A DNA stretch of 64,000 bases from Agmasoma carcini (nom. nud.). Lineage: Eukaryota > Microsporidia > Thelohaniidae. Under the pieces are notes generated by a model. That model was not told where the DNA came from, did no database searches, and worked only from the letters and a program-made list of their open reading frames with translations. The position numbers were made by a program, and so were the translations under genes. Of this stretch, positions 60,668 to 64,000 are shown in pieces. Each line of letters begins with the position of its first letter. The stretch's first letter is position 1. Location of the stretch: the NCBI GenBank assembly GCA_029232285.1, contig JAOXFI010000007.1, forward strand, positions 80,447 through 144,446, in the 5' to 3' direction.

Positions 60668-62959
60668 ATGGTTGAATCTTTAAGAAGAAAATCAGGTTTC
60701 TTAAAATATCTATGCATTCTTTTATTAATATTAATGTGGATGTTATTATTTTTATTCTTAGGTCTATCTATTTGGGCAGCTATTAAAAGGTCTAATGATG
60801 AATCTGAAAGAGGAAGTAAAAGAATAAAAAAAGAAAGTAAACAAAATAGCAAATTTGATAATGATGTGGATGGTAGTGATGATATTAAGAGTGTTAGTAG
60901 TGATGTTCAAGCCTTTTCTTTAGAAGAAAGTCAATCTTTAGGTTTATATACTGTTGAGTCAGTTTCTTTAGGTGTTGATGATGAAAAAATGGAAAATGAT
61001 GAAGATTCTCAATTCACTAATTTTAGTAAATCTATTGATAGTGAAGAATATAAAATAATACAATCAAATAATAATATTATTAATAAGAAGAATGATAATT
61101 GTGCTTGTAATGGTGTTAATATTGATGGAATATTTGAAAATCCATCTGAATCTAAAAATGTGGGTATATCTGAAATGGGTGTTGGAAAAGAGAATGTTTG
61201 TGTAGTGGAGGGTATGCCAAAGATAGAAGATGTTACAAGTGAGGCTAAAAAGGTAGAAACATCTGAAATGGATGTTGGAAAAGAGAATGATTGTATGGTG
61301 GAGGGTATGTCAAAGGATAAATATGTTACAACTGAGGCTAAAAATGTGGGCATGTCTGAAATGGATGTTGGAAAAGAGAATAATTGTGTAGTGGAGGGTA
61401 TTTCAGATAAAACTAAGACATTTGAAGCAAATACAAGTGTTGGAACAACATCAACTTCGTTTTCAACTTCTGAATTAAATTCTAGTGGAGCTAAAAGAAA
61501 GTTAAAATTTGAAAAATCAATTGATTCTGATATTTCTTATGAAAAATTGAATGATTCTGTTATTTCTTATGAAAATGATAAAAAATATCTAAAAAATCTT
61601 CCTTCATTCAATATTTCTGAACCTGAAGGTGATCAAAATGTAAAAATAAAATTTATGTCTCCTATCTCACTTGATACAACTAAATCTAACCTTAAATCAG
61701 TTGTTACAAAGTCTTCTCCTCTTAAATCTAAAAATTTAAGTTCAAACTTTATTAAAGAACAAAGAAATTTATTGGATTGGACTTTTTCAGATAATAGTGG
61801 TTGTGATTCAGAAAGTTCATTTGCAGATTCTCCTGTTAATTCTGTAGTTAAAAGAATAATAAATTCAAATAGTACACCTAAGAAGAATGTAGACACTTCT
61901 TTAAACATGTCTTCATTACGTAAAAGTTCTATTGATCATTTAAAACTATTCTTTAACAGTATTGAAAATACGTCCAATGATAGTGAAATATTTGAATTAC
62001 CAATTTCTGATAATACTAGACTGGTGTTAAAATCTAATAAAACTAATTATGAACCTATTTACAATTCTATTGATAAAGGACAGAATGATTGTTGTTGTAG
62101 AACTTCATTATTAAAAGATGATAATTCAATAGGTGATGTTACAGAAATAAAATCAACAAATGTACTAAGTAAAGATAAGGTATGTGATTCTGTAACTGAA
62201 GAATTAGAACAGTTAGATGATCATAGTATTGATGATTCAGTTGTGAAATCTATATCTGGTAATAATTCTTATAATACAAATTGTGGAAAGATTGTTCCTT
62301 GTGTTGATAAAGTGGTGGATATTGATAATAATGATGATGATGATAATGAAGGCGTTACTAATAGGGTAGATTATGTGTCAAATAAAGGATCAATGTGTTC
62401 ATCTGAAGAAAAGAGATTGCATAAATGTGAATACGGTTCAGAAAATTCTTCTGAATCAGAAGATGAATCTTATACCTCAGAAGAAGTAATTAAAAAAACC
62501 CCAAAGGGATATTTTTCAATCCCTTGTTCCGGATCAGAAGTAGAATCATCATCTGATGTTTATACTTCAGAAGAATTTATCGAAGGAGAGAATAAAACTG
62601 AAATCATTTCTTCTAACAGTCCTGCTATGTCTAAAGGTGATGAAATAGGAAATAATTATAAAGATGGTAAAGATGAACTATCAACTTTACATGTATCTGA
62701 TAGAAGTGTTACAAATGATTGTGTTTCTTCTGAGTCAAGTGGGTATTCAACAGCTAGTGTAAAAAGTGGTACTACTGAAAATTTATCAAATATTTCTGAA
62801 TTAAATGGTGCAATTGGTAATTTTATTGTATCACCTGATGGCGAATCTAAAAGAAAGGCAGGGATAAATCTTATTGCATCTCTAAAATTGGCAGATAAAT
62901 CAAGCACTGATAAAATGGAGAAAGAATTTGGTGATAAGTTTAAAGTTATAAGATTTTAA
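60668..62959 (+). CDS. single-span membrane protein with KEN repeats, unknown family
   Basis: A 763-residue protein. A basic N-terminus (VESLRRKSGFLK) leads into one hydrophobic span (about residues 14-38), then a long Ser-, Asp-, Glu- and Lys-rich, probably disordered region to the end. A 31-residue repeat occurs three times (third copy partial) at about residues 164-250; each copy contains SEM(G/D)VGKEN, so KEN recurs three times with the same flanks. Other features are a DWTFSDNSG patch near 365, two Y-T-S-E-E segments (about 600 and 633) and a modest cysteine pair CCCR near 477. No enzymatic domain recognised. The single span and long acidic tail could suit a nuclear-envelope, ER or surface protein. 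The start is ACCCATGG. Confidence 0.7.
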   Translation: MVESLRRKSGFLKYLCILLLILMWMLLFLFLGLSIWAAIKRSNDESERGSKRIKKESKQNSKFDNDVDGSDDIKSVSSDVQAFSLEESQSLGLYTVESVSLGVDDEKMENDEDSQFTNFSKSIDSEEYKIIQSNNNIINKKNDNCACNGVNIDGIFENPSESKNVGISEMGVGKENVCVVEGMPKIEDVTSEAKKVETSEMDVGKENDCMVEGMSKDKYVTTEAKNVGMSEMDVGKENNCVVEGISDKTKTFEANTSVGTTSTSFSTSELNSSGAKRKLKFEKSIDSDISYEKLNDSVISYENDKKYLKNLPSFNISEPEGDQNVKIKFMSPISLDTTKSNLKSVVTKSSPLKSKNLSSNFIKEQRNLLDWTFSDNSGCDSESSFADSPVNSVVKRIINSNSTPKKNVDTSLNMSSLRKSSIDHLKLFFNSIENTSNDSEIFELPISDNTRLVLKSNKTNYEPIYNSIDKGQNDCCCRTSLLKDDNSIGDVTEIKSTNVLSKDKVCDSVTEELEQLDDHSIDDSVVKSISGNNSYNTNCGKIVPCVDKVVDIDNNDDDDNEGVTNRVDYVSNKGSMCSSEEKRLHKCEYGSENSSESEDESYTSEEVIKKTPKGYFSIPCSGSEVESSSDVYTSEEFIEGENKTEIISSNSPAMSKGDEIGNNYKDGKDELSTLHVSDRSVTNDCVSSESSGYSTASVKSGTTENLSNISELNGAIGNFIVSPDGESKRKAGINLIASLKLADKSSTDKMEKEFGDKFKVIRF

Positions 62960-63351
62960 TATTAAATTTTGATTAAAAGTATTTTATTTTTAATATTTTA
63001 AAGGAAGAGTCAAATTTATAATAGTATAAAGGAGGAATCAAGATAAAATATGTTAAAACTAAAAAAACATTGTGATTTTTATCAATAATATTTGTAAAGC
63101 TGTAAATAATACAGAGAAGATATCCAACACATCTTATCCTGTGAAAAATATAAGGTTTATTCAACTAATTGCAAATATTTTACATCAATGTGCAAATATT
63201 TTAATTTATTTGATTTAATAAATCTTTTTTTTTAAAAATAGGTATGAAATATTTACAATTAAAAGAAACTCCTATATTAATACTCACCTTATCAATTCAG
63301 AAGAATTGGTTAGGGTTGATAACCCAGCCAGTATAAATAAACTCATTATAG
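62960..63351. other. intergenic, no gene seen
   Basis: AT-rich. The CAGCCAGTATAAATAAACTC block at 63327 recurs with small changes near 30388. Confidence 0.35.
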
Positions 63352-63545
63352 GAAAGTGGCTAACTTTCCGCATGCTTCTTTCTTGAAAGGTTTAATATAT
63401 TATGCTCTTTGATACCTTTATAAGAAGTAAGCAATTTCTATTTCGAAAGAAAGTGGCTATCTTTAAAAATGATTCTATCTTGAAAGGTTTAATAAATTAT
63501 GCTCTTTGATGTCTTTTCAAGAAACGAGCAATTTCCATTTCAGAC
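63352..63545 (+). repeat. 97-bp tandem duplication
   Basis: Two imperfect copies of a roughly 97-bp unit. GAAAGTGGCTA occurs at 63352 and 63449, TCTTGAAAGGTTTAATA at 63381 and 63478, and GCTCTTTGAT plus AAGCAATTTC-type blocks follow in each. Confidence 0.85.
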
Positions 63546-63913
63546 TTTTTTTAGATCTCCTCTAGTAATTTAAGCTTGGCGCGAAGTAACATGCTTTACT
63601 ATCTTTGATACATTGAGATTGTTTTAAGCTAGAATAATAAATAGTATAAATATTTTTTAATAAAATTCTTCTTAAAAAAGACTATAAATGAAAATATAAT
63701 AAAAATAATTTATTATATTCTTATCAATACATAAAATTAGTTTTTTCTTATAATTGATATTTTGTCTAAACATTACAAATTCATTTTTTTATATTTTTTG
63801 TAAATAAAACACTTATACAAGCTTAAATAAGTATAATAAATGTTTTTATTCTGTTGTTTATGTGTTAAGTAATGAATTTATTGTAAATAGGTTAATTTCT
63901 GAGTTGAATAACA
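63546..63913. other. intergenic, no gene seen
   Basis: AT-rich up to the terminal array; no supportable feature. Confidence 0.4.
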
Positions 63914-64000
63914 AACTAACCTGACTAACCTGACTAACCTGACTAACCTGACTAACCTGACTAACCTGACTAACCTGACTAACCTGACTAACCTGACTAA
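63914..64000 (+). repeat. 9-bp CTAACCTGA tandem array, continues beyond window
   Basis: About ten near-perfect copies of CTAACCTGA (equivalently CTGACTAAC), running off the window's right edge. It shares the CTGAC core of the arrays at 5819, 7027 and 59717 but is the most homogeneous. Confidence 0.95.

Noticed and set aside
63914..64000. Telomere proper
   Set aside because: The unit CTAACCTGA is related to internal arrays at 5819, 7027 and 59717, so a telomere is not required; the end position may just be the window limit.
1..64000. tRNA or rRNA genes
   Set aside because: I scanned for paired A- and B-box motifs with cloverleaf potential and for conserved rRNA blocks and saw none that I could support; a covariance-model scan would decide.

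Overview
This is AT-rich eukaryotic nuclear DNA (roughly three quarters A+T) that looks like an expanded, transposon-laden microsporidian genome. The genes are intronless as far as I can see. The proteins are shorter than their fungal counterparts: a 315-residue cohesin kleisin, a 120-residue uL29 and a 97-residue Rpr2/Rpp21-type RNase P subunit. Start codons often follow an AAATTT-like block and/or a CCC just before the ATG, which are known microsporidian gene-start signals. Class II photolyase, apoplastic-type trehalase and Merlin/Tc1 transposons also fit this phylum. No tRNA, rRNA or CRISPR array was recognised. I cannot name the species.

Layout. 1-4.1 kb: no intact gene, only decayed transposases (DDE type, Merlin). 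4.1-13.7 kb: Rab geranylgeranyltransferase alpha, ribosomal protein uL29 (lying between two inverted CTGAC-core repeat arrays), an unknown 611-residue protein, TATA-binding protein and aminopeptidase P. 13.7-16.5 kb: Tc1 remnant and a palindromic MITE. 16.5-29.8 kb is the gene-dense core: an A43-like Pol I subunit, a 37-codon small ORF, elongin C, an RNase P protein, an unknown 319-residue protein, a secreted Thr-rich protein, the Pol I largest subunit, a helical unknown and a kleisin. 29.8-35.6 kb: transposon graveyard, including a broken retroelement integrase. 35.6-48 kb: small membrane protein, PGS1-like phospholipid synthase, PP2A-type phosphatase, uL13, multispan membrane protein, photolyase, eS10, Clp1 and trehalase 1. 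48-56 kb: nested Merlin and Tc1 elements. 56.5-63 kb: trehalase 2, a large CTGAC repeat array and a 763-residue single-span membrane protein with repeated KEN motifs. The window ends inside a 9-bp tandem array.

Functional themes. Pol I and general transcription (A190, A43-like, TBP), RNA processing (Clp1, RNase P), translation (uL29, uL13, eS10), chromosome and cell-cycle biology (kleisin, elongin C, PP2A-type phosphatase), lipid and membrane traffic (Bet4, PGS1), and spore biology (two secreted trehalases, photolyase). There are no operons; every gene appears to carry its own start signals, and eS10/Clp1 converge with only 12 bases between stop codons.

The most notable non-genic content is a roughly 570-590 bp non-coding, SINE-like family with at least eight copies in both orientations. 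One copy sits inside an integrase pseudogene with a perfect 15-bp target-site duplication. The two trehalase genes share about 1.2 kb of almost identical DNA next to strongly diverged 5' halves, which points to recent gene conversion.
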